Source: Nevskia sp. (GTDB taxonomy: Bacteria; Pseudomonadota; Gammaproteobacteria; Nevskiales; Nevskiaceae). From it: a DNA stretch of 64,000 nt. This document shows positions 1-9,058 of the stretch, one piece after another (position 1 is the stretch's first letter; each line of letters opens with the position of its first letter). Under the pieces are notes generated by a model. It saw nothing but the letters and a program-made list of their open reading frames with translations, was not told the origin of the DNA and made no database searches. Both the position numbers and the translations under genes were made by a program. The stretch spans positions 248,001 to 312,000 of the forward strand of contig JALNYU010000001.1 of NCBI GenBank assembly GCA_023229645.1, written 5' to 3'.

Positions 1-423
1 CGGCTGGTTAAACGTGTAATCGGCGTGCCCGGTGATCGCGTCGCGTTGCGTGACGAGCGGCTTTATATCAACGGCGTTGCGGCGGAATACGAAACGGTTG
101 AAATTCCGCGCTTCGAGCGGGAAATGTTGGAGCGCTGGAGCGAGTCCGAGCACCAGATCGAGCGCGAGCGTGGCGACGGTATCGATCACTACCTGCTGCT
201 GCAACCGCAGCAGGCGGCGCGGCGCGATTTCGATGAAATCGATGTTCCTGCTGGCCAGTATTTAATGCTCGGCGATAACCGCGACAACTCCGCCGACTCC
301 CGTTACATCGGCCTCGTGCCGCGCGCGGCGTTTATCGGCCGGGCAACGCGTGTGGTCGCCTCGTTCAACCCCGACGAATACCTGCTGCCGCGGTTCGATC
401 GCACCTTTGCACCGCTGCGCTGA
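1..423 (+). CDS. lepB: Signal peptidase I, C-terminal part (5' end outside window)
   Basis: Serine-lysine endopeptidase of the inner membrane that removes signal peptides from exported proteins on the periplasmic side. The reading frame is open from base 1. It begins within the catalytic-lysine block (KRVIGVPGD; the lysine is the fourth codon visible) and ends with the conserved box E, GDNRDNSADSRY, at about residues 94-105 of the visible part. The transmembrane anchor and the catalytic serine lie upstream of the window. About 140 residues are visible. The stop is followed after one base by the next start codon, which suggests shared transcription with the PLP enzyme. Family assignment is firm. 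Confidence 0.93.
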   Translation, partial: RLVKRVIGVPGDRVALRDERLYINGVAAEYETVEIPRFEREMLERWSESEHQIERERGDGIDHYLLLQPQQAARRDFDEIDVPAGQYLMLGDNRDNSADSRYIGLVPRAAFIGRATRVVASFNPDEYLLPRFDRTFAPLR

Positions 424-424
424 C

Positions 425-1399
425 ATGAACCTACCGGTACCGGATGCTGCGGCGCTCGCCAGCGCGGCTGAGATCGTCTACCGCGCCATGGCGCCAACGC
501 CGCAGTACGCGTGGCCGCTGCTGTCGTTCCGCTTGGGTGCCGAGGTGTGGGTTAAGCACGAAAACCACACGCAAACCGGCGCGTTCAAGTTGCGTGGCGG
601 CTTGGTTTATTTCGAGAGTTTGCTGCGGCAGATGCCCGATTGCCCAGGGGTGATTTCGGCCACCCGTGGCAACCACGGTCAGTCCGTCGGATTTGCCGCG
701 CGCCGCGCCGGCATCGCGGCGACGATCGTTGTGCCGTACGGCAATAGCCGTGAAAAAAATGCGGCCATGCGTGGCTTAGGCGTCGATTTAATCGAATACG
801 GCGAGGATTTTCAGGCCGCGCGCGAGCACGCGGCGGCGCTAGCGGATGAGCGCGGTCTGCACATGATTCCGTCATATCACGCGGATCTTGTGCGTGGCGT
901 GGCGACGTACTGGCAAGAGTTATTTCAGGCCGTGCCAGATCTTGATGTTGTCTTCGTGCCGATTGGCATGGGCTCGGGTATCTGCGCCGCCGTTGCCGCG
1001 CGGGCGGCGTTGGGCGTTCGCACGCGCATCGTCGGCGTGGTTTCAACAGAAGCGCCCGCTTATGCGTTGAGTTTCGAAGCCGGCCGCGTTGTTGAAGCGC
1101 CGACGACGACACAGCTCGCCGACGGCATGGCCTGCCGCTCGCCGGACGCTACCGCGCTCAAAATCATCTGCAGCGGCGTTTCGGAAATCGTCCGTGTCAG
1201 CGATGAGGAAATCGCCAATGCGATGCGCATTTATTTCAGCGATACCCACAACGCCGCGGAAGGCGCTGGCGCTGCTGCGCTGGCCGCCGCGTTACAGCAG
1301 CAAAGCCAGCTGCGCGGCCAGAAAATTGGCTTGAGCTTGTCGGGTGGCAATGTTGATCGCGATGTCTTCGCGGCCGTGCTAAGCCGTGATGGCGCTTAA
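425..1399 (+). CDS. Threonine/serine dehydratase-like PLP enzyme
   Basis: Fold-type II PLP enzyme, 324 residues. The PLP lysine is expected at Lys55 within TGAFKLRGG, followed by the ATRGNHGQS substrate-loop block and a glycine-rich phosphate-binding stretch (PIGMGSG). A C-terminal SGGN motif is also present. The length matches the catalytic domain of biodegradative threonine dehydratases; there is no C-terminal ACT domain, so isoleucine feedback inhibition as in IlvA is not expected. The open frame extends upstream into lepB, but the ATG one base after the lepB stop gives the family-like N-terminus. Related deaminases (threo-3-hydroxyaspartate lyase, the EutB dehydratase of hydroxyectoine use, serine racemase) cannot be separated by reading alone. 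Confidence 0.8.
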   Translation: MNLPVPDAAALASAAEIVYRAMAPTPQYAWPLLSFRLGAEVWVKHENHTQTGAFKLRGGLVYFESLLRQMPDCPGVISATRGNHGQSVGFAARRAGIAATIVVPYGNSREKNAAMRGLGVDLIEYGEDFQAAREHAAALADERGLHMIPSYHADLVRGVATYWQELFQAVPDLDVVFVPIGMGSGICAAVAARAALGVRTRIVGVVSTEAPAYALSFEAGRVVEAPTTTQLADGMACRSPDATALKIICSGVSEIVRVSDEEIANAMRIYFSDTHNAAEGAGAAALAAALQQQSQLRGQKIGLSLSGGNVDRDVFAAVLSRDGA

Positions 1400-1468
1400 A
1401 CGCCGCCTTCGGCGCAGCCGCTAAATTTGGCGGCACGACGCTGGGTTGAGTCGGCGGCGATGATTACG

Positions 1469-2164
1469 CTACGGGCTGATTGGGTGCAGTTGCTCGGTCA
1501 GTTCGGCTAATCCGGCTGCGACAAATTCCGGGCTGATATCGCCGGCCCAAGCGGCGCCGTTGCGGTTGATCCAAGCCGTGCGCAAGCCGGCGTTATAGGC
1601 GCCGTAGACATCGGTGTGCGGATCGTCACCGACGTGCAGCACATTTTCCGGCGCGCAGCCGAGGCGGCGGCAGGCTTCGCGGTAAATACTGGGGTCCGGT
1701 TTCGCGGCGCCGTAGTCGCTGGCCGAAAGCGAAAACGTGAAGTGCTGGTGCAGGCCAATCTGGCTAAGGTCGGCGTTGCCGTTGGAGATCGCCGCCAGCG
1801 GATAGCGGGCCGCGAGCCGCACCAGCGCGGCGTGCGTGCCTTCGTAGAGTTCCACTTGCTGCCGCGCGGCAAGAAATAGCGTGAACACGGTTTGCGCCCG
1901 CGCTGGATCGTAGCCGCAGTGTTCCAGCATTCGTGCAAATTGCAGCTGGCGCAACCAACCAAGATCGTGCGCCCGGCTCGGGAACTCGCTGATCAGCTCG
2001 GCTCGCAACTGGGCCCGGCGCTCGGCGCTGTAGTGCGCGAGTACACGCGGCGCGTAGTCGCGAAACCACGTTTGGGCGATGGTTTCAGCGCGCCGGATTA
2101 CCGGCTCTATCGGCCACAGCGTGTCGTCGAGGTCGAGTGTGATCGCGCGTATAGGTGCGGACAT
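1469..2164 (-). CDS. HAD-superfamily phosphatase, YigB-like
   Basis: A 231-residue HAD subfamily IA hydrolase. Motif I is LDLDDTLWP (nucleophile Asp11, general acid Asp13), motif II is the AISNGN block, and motif IV is HVGDDPHTD near the C-terminus. The wording around motif I and the ISNGN and LHVGDD blocks resemble E. coli YigB, an FMN phosphatase of riboflavin metabolism, but HAD substrate specificity is not readable from motifs. It is convergent with the PLP enzyme and divergent from the exported protease. No signal peptide, so cytoplasmic. Confidence 0.85.
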   Translation of the reverse strand: MSAPIRAITLDLDDTLWPIEPVIRRAETIAQTWFRDYAPRVLAHYSAERRAQLRAELISEFPSRAHDLGWLRQLQFARMLEHCGYDPARAQTVFTLFLAARQQVELYEGTHAALVRLAARYPLAAISNGNADLSQIGLHQHFTFSLSASDYGAAKPDPSIYREACRRLGCAPENVLHVGDDPHTDVYGAYNAGLRTAWINRNGAAWAGDISPEFVAAGLAELTEQLHPISP

Positions 2165-2369
2165 CGGTGCGGGATAAGTGTCGGCGGCGGCGAGGGGAAA
2201 TCAGTATAGCGGCGGCGTGCAGCCGGTAGGCTGTTGAATTTGTCCGACAATCGATATTCGGCTTGCTTTTTTATAAAAGTAGGGGTGGCGGCCGACCAAT
2301 GTAGGGTCTAGTCTTACCGCGCAGCGGACTTCAGGGGCCGCTGCACGCTCAATATTCCGGAGATCGTCA

Positions 2370-4577
2370 ATGAAGACATTACGGTGGGGTTTGGCCGCTT
2401 CGACGCTTATGGCGTGCGCCGTGGTTGCGGCAAACGGCGGGGACGTGCTGAAAAGCGTCAATCTGAACCGCGGCTTGAAGCCGGCAACGGATGCAGCAGC
2501 GCCAAGCGTAGGCGCGCTGTCCCTCGGCCAGCGCAAGGCCAGCAAGATGAAAGCGGGTTTGTTGGATATGGCGGCAACGGCCGCTGCGTCGCCAGCGATG
2601 ACGCTGCCCCAGCTCAAAAGCCAATTCCCGGCGATGGCGTTCAGCGTCGGCAACAGCGGCCCGATGGTGACGTTGAATCTGACCGCCAAGCGCGACCCGG
2701 CGGCGTTCGCCGCAGCGCTGCGCAGCGTTGGCGCGACGCAGATCTCCACCTATGGCCGCGTGGTCAGCGCGCATCTGCCGGTGACGGCGCTCGGCGCGAT
2801 GGACAAAATGAGCGATTTGCTCGAAGCGCGTCCGGTGCTGGCGACGACCAATCGCGGTGCATTCGTCACACAGGGCGATTTTGCGCTCGGCGCGCCGCAG
2901 ATTCGGCCACCCGCGGTTGCCACCGGCCTCACGGGCGCCGGCCTGCGCGTCGGTGTGTTGTCGGACAGCTTCAATTGTTTGACGGCATCGCCCACCGCTG
3001 CGGATGACGTCGCCACCGGCGAAAACGATCCGGTCGATGTGCTGAAAGACTTACCCGGCTGCGGCGGTTCTGACGAAGGCCGCGCCATGGTGCAATTGGT
3101 GGCGGATGTCGCGCCAGGCACCAAGCAATCGTTCTACACCGCGTTTGACGGCGAAGCCGATTTCGCTAACGGCATTGTCGCGCTGGCCGATGCTGGTGCG
3201 AATGTTATTGTTGATGACGTAATTTATTTCGACGAGCCGTTTTTTCAGGATGGCATCATCGCCCAGGCTGCGGACTCGGTCGTCGCCCGCGGCGTCCCGT
3301 ATTTCTCGTCCGCGGGGAATCAGGCGCGGGCTTCGTACGAGTCGGCGTGGCGTAGCGGCAGTGGCGCCTTGGTCGAGCCGACCAGCAGCGGCCCGCAGTT
3401 TAATTTCGACCCGAATGGCAATGTTACGCGGCAGCAGGTGACGATTAACCGCGGCGCAACGCTACGCTTGGCCGTGCAGTGGGACGAGCCGTATGCCTCA
3501 ACGGCGGCTGACGCACCGGGTTCGGCGAGCGATATCGATGTTTATCTTGTCGATGCCGCGGGCAACGTCGTTGCCGCAAGCGCAGCGAACAATCTCGGCG
3601 GAGATCCGTTCGAGTTTTTGAATTACACCAACACCACGGCCGCAGCGCGGACGCTGTTTCTGGTGATCGAAGTGTTCTCCGGGCCGGTTCCGGGGCGCAT
3701 CAAATACATCAACTACGGTTCATCATCGGTGGCGTTTGCGTTCGCCACCAACAGCGGCACGGCGATTGGCCACACAGCGGCTAACGGCGTGTTTTCGGCT
3801 GGTGCGGCGCCGTTCTTCAATACCCGCGCTTGTTACGGCGGGCCGACGGTACTGGAGAGTTTCTCGTCTCGTGGCGGTACGCCGATACTGCGCAACGCCT
3901 CCGGCGCGCGCTTGCCGGCACCAGTTGTTCGACAGAAGCCGGACGCGGTAGGCCCTGACGGCGGCAATACCTCGTTCTTTGTCCAGGTGTTCAACGTGCC
4001 GGCATCGGCGCGGCCGATACCGGAATGCCAGGATACCGATGGTTTGCCGAATAACTTCTTCGGCACTTCAGCTGCCGCGCCGCATCTGGCGGCGGTTGCC
4101 GCCTTGCTGAAGGAAGCGGCGCCGTTTGCGACGGTCGATCAAATCTACAGCGCAATGCGCAGCACCGCAGAAGACATGGGCACGCCGGGGGTCGATTTCG
4201 ATTCCGGCTACGGCTTCGTCCAAGTGCCGCTGGCGCTGACCGCGGCGGTGGATACAACGCCGGATCCGTTTGCGTTCAACGATGTCAGCGTGCGCTTGCC
4301 GTTGATTTTGGTGCCGAGCAATCCGGTGCGAATTACCGGCATCACGGCCTATACGCCGATCGCCATTTCCGGCAACCCGCTCGCGGTGTATTCGGTCAAC
4401 GGCGGGCCGTTTACGCGCAAGCCGGGGTTGGTCGGCAATAACGATCGCGTGCGCCTCCTGCAGTTATCGCCACTCGGCCGTGATCGGCAATCGACGGCGA
4501 CATTGACCGTCGGCGGAACCACCGCAAGCTGGACGATCACGACCTCGGGTTTGATTCGAGTGAAATACCAAAACTAG
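2370..4577 (+). CDS. Exported subtilase/sedolisin-like serine protease with Glu in place of catalytic His
   Basis: A 735-residue exported protein with a signal peptide (basic MKTLR, hydrophobic core to about residue 21). The peptidase core starts near residue 187 with GLRVGVLSDSFN (candidate Asp199). Where subtilases carry HGT the sequence has SDEGRAM (Glu236). The oxyanion Asn is Asn317 in SSAGNQ and the nucleophile is Ser567 in FFGTSAAAPH. An Asp-Glu-Ser arrangement recalls the S53-like (sedolisin-like) branch of the superfamily. A beta-rich insert lies at about 340-460, and a C-terminal beta-sandwich repeat of roughly 90 residues follows the peptidase, probably for surface attachment or substrate contact. 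A GGAGA ribosome site lies six bases before the ATG, and a strong terminator follows. Substrate unknown. Confidence 0.82.
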   Translation: MKTLRWGLAASTLMACAVVAANGGDVLKSVNLNRGLKPATDAAAPSVGALSLGQRKASKMKAGLLDMAATAAASPAMTLPQLKSQFPAMAFSVGNSGPMVTLNLTAKRDPAAFAAALRSVGATQISTYGRVVSAHLPVTALGAMDKMSDLLEARPVLATTNRGAFVTQGDFALGAPQIRPPAVATGLTGAGLRVGVLSDSFNCLTASPTAADDVATGENDPVDVLKDLPGCGGSDEGRAMVQLVADVAPGTKQSFYTAFDGEADFANGIVALADAGANVIVDDVIYFDEPFFQDGIIAQAADSVVARGVPYFSSAGNQARASYESAWRSGSGALVEPTSSGPQFNFDPNGNVTRQQVTINRGATLRLAVQWDEPYASTAADAPGSASDIDVYLVDAAGNVVAASAANNLGGDPFEFLNYTNTTAAARTLFLVIEVFSGPVPGRIKYINYGSSSVAFAFATNSGTAIGHTAANGVFSAGAAPFFNTRACYGGPTVLESFSSRGGTPILRNASGARLPAPVVRQKPDAVGPDGGNTSFFVQVFNVPASARPIPECQDTDGLPNNFFGTSAAAPHLAAVAALLKEAAPFATVDQIYSAMRSTAEDMGTPGVDFDSGYGFVQVPLALTAAVDTTPDPFAFNDVSVRLPLILVPSNPVRITGITAYTPIAISGNPLAVYSVNGGPFTRKPGLVGNNDRVRLLQLSPLGRDRQSTATLTVGGTTASWTITTSGLIRVKYQN

Positions 4578-4607
4578 TTGCGCTGCCGCTGTTTGCGTCC
4601 GGTACCC

Positions 4608-4638
4608 AGCCCCCGAAAGCACTTTTCGGGGGCTTTTT
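4608..4638 (+). terminator. Rho-independent terminator after the exported protease gene
   Basis: An 11-bp perfect stem (AGCCCCCGAAA / TTTCGGGGGCT) with a 5-base loop runs directly into a T5 tract. It lies 31 bases after the protease stop codon and should isolate that gene from the CYTH gene. Confidence 0.92.
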
Positions 4639-4715
4639 AGTGTTCTGAAGCGGGCGCACGAGACCGATGTTTGCGGTAATCTCAGCGGCCTTTTTCTGGC
4701 GCCGGACTGACGTCT

Positions 4716-5240
4716 ATGCGTAATCTCGAAGCTAAATTCCGTGTTCGCGACCACGCCGCTGCGCAGGCGGCAGCAGAGGCGCTCGGCTATATCCCGCAAG
4801 GTCTGTTACTGCAGCACGATACGTTTTTCCGGGTGCCGAACGGGAAGTTGAAGCTGCGTGATGAAGGCAATCGGGCCTACATGATTGGCTACGGGCGCGG
4901 CGGCTACGCCGAGCTGCAGCTCAGCGAATATCATCTCGTGCCGGTTGCGGATGCGGCGCTGATGCACGCAATGCTGCGCGATGCGCTCGGTGTGCTGGCC
5001 GAAGTACGCAAGCGCCGCACGCTGCTGCTGCATGGCCATGTCCGGCTGCATCTCGATGAAGTTGAAGGCCTGGGAAATTTTGGCGAGCTAGAAGCGGTGC
5101 TGGCCGACGATGCGGACCTCGTCGCGGAGCGGGCATTCTTGGCCAAAACGCTGACGGCGCTCGGCATCGCCGACGATGAATTGATCGAAGGCTCCTATTT
5201 CCAAATGATGGCGCCGCAGGCGCCGTCTGCGGCCGATTAG
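4716..5240 (+). CDS. CYTH-domain protein (class IV adenylate cyclase / triphosphatase family)
   Basis: A 174-residue single CYTH domain. The N-terminal strand carries the family acid-lysine signature as NLEAKFRV (residues 3-10). The tunnel-lining basic strands are visible as KLKLRDEG and later VRLHLDEVEGLGNFGELEAVL. This family binds triphosphates in a beta tunnel with metal ions; members act as CyaB-type adenylate cyclases, thiamine triphosphatases or inorganic triphosphatases. The EGLGNFGELE block resembles the CyaB group, but function cannot be fixed from sequence. Cytoplasmic, no signal peptide. The next gene follows within 20 bases. Confidence 0.82.
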   Translation: MRNLEAKFRVRDHAAAQAAAEALGYIPQGLLLQHDTFFRVPNGKLKLRDEGNRAYMIGYGRGGYAELQLSEYHLVPVADAALMHAMLRDALGVLAEVRKRRTLLLHGHVRLHLDEVEGLGNFGELEAVLADDADLVAERAFLAKTLTALGIADDELIEGSYFQMMAPQAPSAAD

Positions 5241-5255
5241 TGCCTGTTGGCACAG

Positions 5256-6347
5256 ATGAGATTGAAGCGCGCACAGACGTTAATCTCTGCTAGCCGGCTC
5301 GGGCTATTGGCCGTGGTGGGCTTGCTCTCGGCGTGCTCCGGTCTGAGTTATTACACGCATCTCGCTGAAGGCCAGTACGCGTTGCTGGCCAAGCGCAAAC
5401 CGATTGCCGTGCTGCTGGCGAACCCGAAAACCGACGCCGCGCTGCGGCCGCGCTTGCAGTTGGCGCTAGACGCACGCGCCTACGCTTCCGAGGTTTTGAA
5501 GCTGCCGCGCAACGGCAGCTACACCCAGTACGCCGACCTCGGCCGGCCATTCGTACTGAAGAATGTGTTTGCAACCCCCGAGTTTTCGCTGAACGCCGTC
5601 GAGCACTGTTTCCCGATTGCGGGGTGCGTGGCGTACCGTGGCTATTACGATGCAGCATTGGCGGAAGGCGAGGCGGCGCGGTTGAAGGCCGCCGGCAACG
5701 ACGTTTATATCGGCGATGTTCCAGCTTATTCGACGCTCGGCTGGTTCGATGACCCAGTGCTCAATACGATGCTGCGCTGGAGCGACGACGAACTCGTCGG
5801 CACGATTTTCCACGAGCTCGGCCACCAGCGGCTGTATGTGAAGAACGACACGAGCTTTAACGAATCGTTCGCGACATTTGTTGAGCAAGAAGGCTTGCGC
5901 CAATGGCACGCCGCGCGCAGCTTGCCGCCCGGTGACAGCTTGCGTACGCAGCGTGCCGATCAATTCACCGCGTTGGTGCTGGCTGCGCGCACGCGGCTGA
6001 AAGCGCTTTACGCGCTCGATCTGCCGCCGACGACGATGCGCGAACGCAAGCAGCAGGAAATCGAGCAGCTGCGCGCCGATTACCGCCAGCTGCGCGATGG
6101 TACTTGGGCCGGCTACAGCGGTTACGATAACTGGATGAACGCCGCGATCAACAACGCCAAGCTGCTGCCGTTCGGCTTGTACCATCAGTGGCTGCCGGCG
6201 TTTGCCGCGCTCTACGCGCAATCCGATCGCGATTGGCCGACGTTCTACCTCGGCGCGAAGCGCCTGGCCGATCTCAAGCCAGCGGCACGTACGGCAGCTT
6301 TGGAACAGCTGCAAGCCAGCGCCGCGACCCCGGCCGCTGCGTCGTGA
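5256..6347 (+). CDS. Predicted zinc aminopeptidase lipoprotein (COG4324 type)
   Basis: A 363-residue lipoprotein. An 18-residue hydrophobic stretch ends in the lipobox LLSAC (acylated Cys27). The metalloprotease motif HELGHQ begins at His186, and the following NESFATFVEQEG block supplies the likely third zinc ligand. This matches the predicted aminopeptidase family COG4324 by motif and length. The frame could also begin at TTG 5247; I chose the ATG at 5256 because it gives a clean lipoprotein signal. Serine follows the cysteine, so outer-membrane sorting is expected. Its stop overlaps the rsmE start (GTGA), so the two are probably translationally coupled. Physiological substrate unknown. Confidence 0.82.
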   Translation: MRLKRAQTLISASRLGLLAVVGLLSACSGLSYYTHLAEGQYALLAKRKPIAVLLANPKTDAALRPRLQLALDARAYASEVLKLPRNGSYTQYADLGRPFVLKNVFATPEFSLNAVEHCFPIAGCVAYRGYYDAALAEGEAARLKAAGNDVYIGDVPAYSTLGWFDDPVLNTMLRWSDDELVGTIFHELGHQRLYVKNDTSFNESFATFVEQEGLRQWHAARSLPPGDSLRTQRADQFTALVLAARTRLKALYALDLPPTTMRERKQQEIEQLRADYRQLRDGTWAGYSGYDNWMNAAINNAKLLPFGLYHQWLPAFAALYAQSDRDWPTFYLGAKRLADLKPAARTAALEQLQASAATPAAAS

Positions 6348-7069
6348 CGCGCATCTACGTGCCGCTGCCGCTCTCCAGCAACACCGAGCTGACGCTGCCG
6401 GAAGCGGCGGCGCGCCACGTTGCGCAGGTGTTGCGGATGCGGGCCGGCGAAGCGCTGACGCTGTTCAATGGCGGAGGCGGCGAGTACGACGCGGTGATCG
6501 AAACCGCCGAGCGCAGAGTCGTCAGCGTGCGGGTCGGCGAACTGCGCCAGATCGATCGTGAATCGATGCTGGCGGTGACGTTGGCGCAATGCGTGTCAAA
6601 GGGCGAGCGCATGGATTACACGATCCAGAAAGCGGTGGAACTGGGCGTGACGACGATCATCCCGCTGCTATCGGCGCGCAGTGTCGTCAAGCTCGATGGC
6701 GAGCGCTGGGAGAAAAAGCTCGAGCATTGGCGTGGCATCGCCGTCTCCGCCTGCGAGCAGAGCGGCCGCACCCGCATTCCAACCGTGCTGGTGCCGCAAA
6801 AGCTAGCGCACTGGCTGGATGCGCCGGATGGTTCGCCGCGTCTCGTCCTGGCGCCGACTGCAGCGGTTTCGCTCACGGCGGTGCCAGCGGCGGCTGCGGT
6901 TTCCCTGCTGGTCGGACCGGAAGGCGGGTTGTCGGACGAGGAAATCGCCGCAGCCCTGCGCAGCGGCTGCACCGCAATTACACTGGGCCCACGCGTACTG
7001 CGCACCGAAACCGCTGGCGTTGCCGCGCTGGCTGTGCTGCAGGCGCTTTGGGGCGATCTTGCGCAGTAA
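6344..7069 (+). CDS. rsmE: 16S rRNA m3U1498 methyltransferase RsmE
   Basis: SPOUT-class methyltransferase that uses S-adenosylmethionine to methylate N3 of U1498 in 16S rRNA. At 241 residues it has the length of the E. coli enzyme. An N-terminal PUA-like domain (RHVAQVLRMRAGE) is followed by the RMDYTIQKAVELGV block and a C-terminal trefoil-knot segment with LLVGPEGGLSDEE and LGPRVLRTETA, which are signatures of the family. The open frame extends upstream, but the GTG at 6344, overlapping the preceding stop as GTGA, gives the expected N-terminus MTRIYVP. Confidence 0.95.
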   Translation: MTRIYVPLPLSSNTELTLPEAAARHVAQVLRMRAGEALTLFNGGGGEYDAVIETAERRVVSVRVGELRQIDRESMLAVTLAQCVSKGERMDYTIQKAVELGVTTIIPLLSARSVVKLDGERWEKKLEHWRGIAVSACEQSGRTRIPTVLVPQKLAHWLDAPDGSPRLVLAPTAAVSLTAVPAAAAVSLLVGPEGGLSDEEIAAALRSGCTAITLGPRVLRTETAGVAALAVLQALWGDLAQ

Positions 7070-7103
7070 GCCCTTTCGGGCCGCTCATCAGAGGATTTAA
7101 TCG

Positions 7104-8426
7104 ATGCTGATCACGAACGCAGTGCTCGTCAATGAAGGCCGTCGATACACGGCGGACCTGCTGATTCGGGGCGAGCGGATTGAAAAAATTGCGCCGCAAA
7201 TCACCGCGCCAGCGAATACCGAAGTTATCGACGCCAAAGGTCGTTTGTTGCTGCCGGGCATGATCGATGATCAAGTGCACTTCCGCGAGCCTGGCTTAAC
7301 GCATAAAGGCGATCTGGCGACGGAGTCTGCGGCGGCTGTGGCGGGCGGCATCACCAGCTTTATGGACATGCCGAACGTCAATCCGCAGACCATCACCCGC
7401 GCCGCATTGGCGGCGAAATACCAGCTTGCTGCAGGCCGCGCTTACGCCAATTACGCGTTCTACATGGGCACGACGAACGATAATCTCGCCGAGCTTGAAG
7501 CGCTGCAAAGAGGCGAGGCCTGCGCGATCAAGATTTTCATGGGCGCATCCACCGGCAACATGTTGGTCGATGATCCGGTGATCCTCGAAAAGATTTTTGA
7601 GCGGGCGCCGACGCTCATCGTTACGCACTGCGAAGACACGCCGCTGATCAAAATCAACGAAGACGCCGCACGGGAAAAGTACGGCGACAACGTGCCGTTT
7701 TCCGAGCATCCCTACATACGCTCTGCCGAAGCCTGCTGGAAATCCACTGAGTTGGCGGTCGGGCTTGCCAAGCGCCACGGCACGCGTTTACACGTGCTGC
7801 ATTTGACTACCGCGCGCGAACTCGAATTTTTCCAGCCGGGGCCGATCGCCGGCAAACAAATCACCGTCGAAGCTTGCGTCCATCATCTGTACTTTGATGA
7901 GTCGCGTTATGCCGATCTCGGCGCCAAACTGAAATGCAACCCGGCCGTTAAGACGCGCAACGATCGCGAAGCGCTAATCGCAGCAGTGACGGAAGGCCGT
8001 ATCGACATCATCGCAACTGACCACGCGCCGCATACGCGCGAAGAAAAGAATGCCAGCTATTTCAAAGCGCCCAGTGGGTTGCCGTTGGTCCAGCACGCCC
8101 TGCTGGCCCTGCTGGAATTAGTCGAGCACGGCGAGCTGAGCCTGGAGACGGTGGTGCAGCGTGCTTGCCACGCGCCAGCGCAGCGCTTCGGCGTGCTCAA
8201 TCGCGGCTTTTTGCGTGAAGGCGCCTACGCTGATCTCGTACTAATCGACCCAGACGCAGAAACCGTCGTGACGCCCGAGAGTCTGCGTTCGAAATGCGCA
8301 TGGTCGCCATTTGATGGTCATAGCTTCGGTAGCCGCATCGATGCGACTTGGGTCAACGGCCAGTTGGTTTATCGAGATGGAACCCTGCGCGCACAGGCGT
8401 TGGGGCAGCGGCTGGCGTTCGCCTGA
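7104..8426 (+). CDS. pyrC: Dihydroorotase
   Basis: Amidohydrolase of pyrimidine synthesis that interconverts carbamoyl-aspartate and dihydroorotate; 440 residues. Clear marks are FREPGLTHKGD, FMDMPNVNP, IKIFMGASTG (likely carboxylated lysine), THCEDTP, LHVLHLT and ATDHAPHTREEK. The N-terminal metal motif, normally His-x-His, reads DDQVHFRE: Gln57 occupies the first histidine and His59 the second. I believe this variant is shared by a subgroup of dihydroorotases, so it need not mean inactivity. An AGAGGA ribosome site lies upstream. The gene follows rsmE by 34 bases. Allantoinase and hydantoinase are alternatives, but the FREPG and ATDHAPH blocks favour dihydroorotase. Confidence 0.88.
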   Translation: MLITNAVLVNEGRRYTADLLIRGERIEKIAPQITAPANTEVIDAKGRLLLPGMIDDQVHFREPGLTHKGDLATESAAAVAGGITSFMDMPNVNPQTITRAALAAKYQLAAGRAYANYAFYMGTTNDNLAELEALQRGEACAIKIFMGASTGNMLVDDPVILEKIFERAPTLIVTHCEDTPLIKINEDAAREKYGDNVPFSEHPYIRSAEACWKSTELAVGLAKRHGTRLHVLHLTTARELEFFQPGPIAGKQITVEACVHHLYFDESRYADLGAKLKCNPAVKTRNDREALIAAVTEGRIDIIATDHAPHTREEKNASYFKAPSGLPLVQHALLALLELVEHGELSLETVVQRACHAPAQRFGVLNRGFLREGAYADLVLIDPDAETVVTPESLRSKCAWSPFDGHSFGSRIDATWVNGQLVYRDGTLRAQALGQRLAFA

Positions 8427-8453
8427 GTTGGGCGTCTGAATCGGAGGCCGCAC

Positions 8454-9026
8454 GTGGATGATGCTGTCAGGGTTTGCGCCTGGGCAATGAAGTCGCGGCA
8501 AGAGCGTGACTATCACGATCAAGAGTGGGGCCGCCCATTGCATGATGAGCGCAGGCTATTTGAAATGTTGATTTTGGAGGGCGCGCAGGCCGGCTTGAGT
8601 TGGAGCACGATACTCAACAAGCGTGAAAACTATCGTCGCGCGTTTCACGATTTCGACGCTGAAAAAATTGCCCGCTATAACGACGCCGATCGTGCCCGCC
8701 TGCTGGCAGATCCCGGCATCGTCCGCAATCGTTTGAAGATCGAAGCGGCAATCACAAACGCAAATGCCTATCTGCGCTTACGCGAACAACACGGCAGTCT
8801 CGACGCCTGGCTCTGGCGCTGGGTGAACGGCCAGCCGATCATAAATCGCTGGACCGAGATGAATCAGGTCCCTGCCCGGACCGAGCTATCGGACGCAATC
8901 AGCAAGGCGCTGATCAAGGCCGGATTTAAGTTTGTCGGTAGCACGATTATCTATGCCTATTTACAGGCGGTTGGGGTGGTTGATGATCATATTGTCGGCT
9001 GCTCTGCCGGCGAAAGCGCTAGATAG
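8454..9026 (+). CDS. tag: DNA-3-methyladenine glycosylase I
   Basis: Base-excision repair enzyme that removes 3-methyladenine from alkylated DNA; 190 residues, the normal length. Visible are the N-terminal CAWAM and YHDQEWGRPLHDE blocks, the LEGAQAGLSWSTILNKR core, and the C-terminal DDHIVGC. Cys and His from both ends form the zinc site known in this family. The start is GTG, chosen because a GGAGG ribosome site lies six bases upstream and it precedes the VRVCAWA block. The next genes downstream are convergent. Confidence 0.94.
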   Translation: MDDAVRVCAWAMKSRQERDYHDQEWGRPLHDERRLFEMLILEGAQAGLSWSTILNKRENYRRAFHDFDAEKIARYNDADRARLLADPGIVRNRLKIEAAITNANAYLRLREQHGSLDAWLWRWVNGQPIINRWTEMNQVPARTELSDAISKALIKAGFKFVGSTIIYAYLQAVGVVDDHIVGCSAGESAR

Positions 9027-9058
9027 ATATAGCGGATGACCCCGTTAGCGTCAGTTGC

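Noticed and set aside
5466..6314. Minus-strand open frame (282 codons) opposite the lipoprotein peptidase
   Set aside because: The plus-strand gene has a lipobox and HELGH motif; the antisense frame has no recognisable features.
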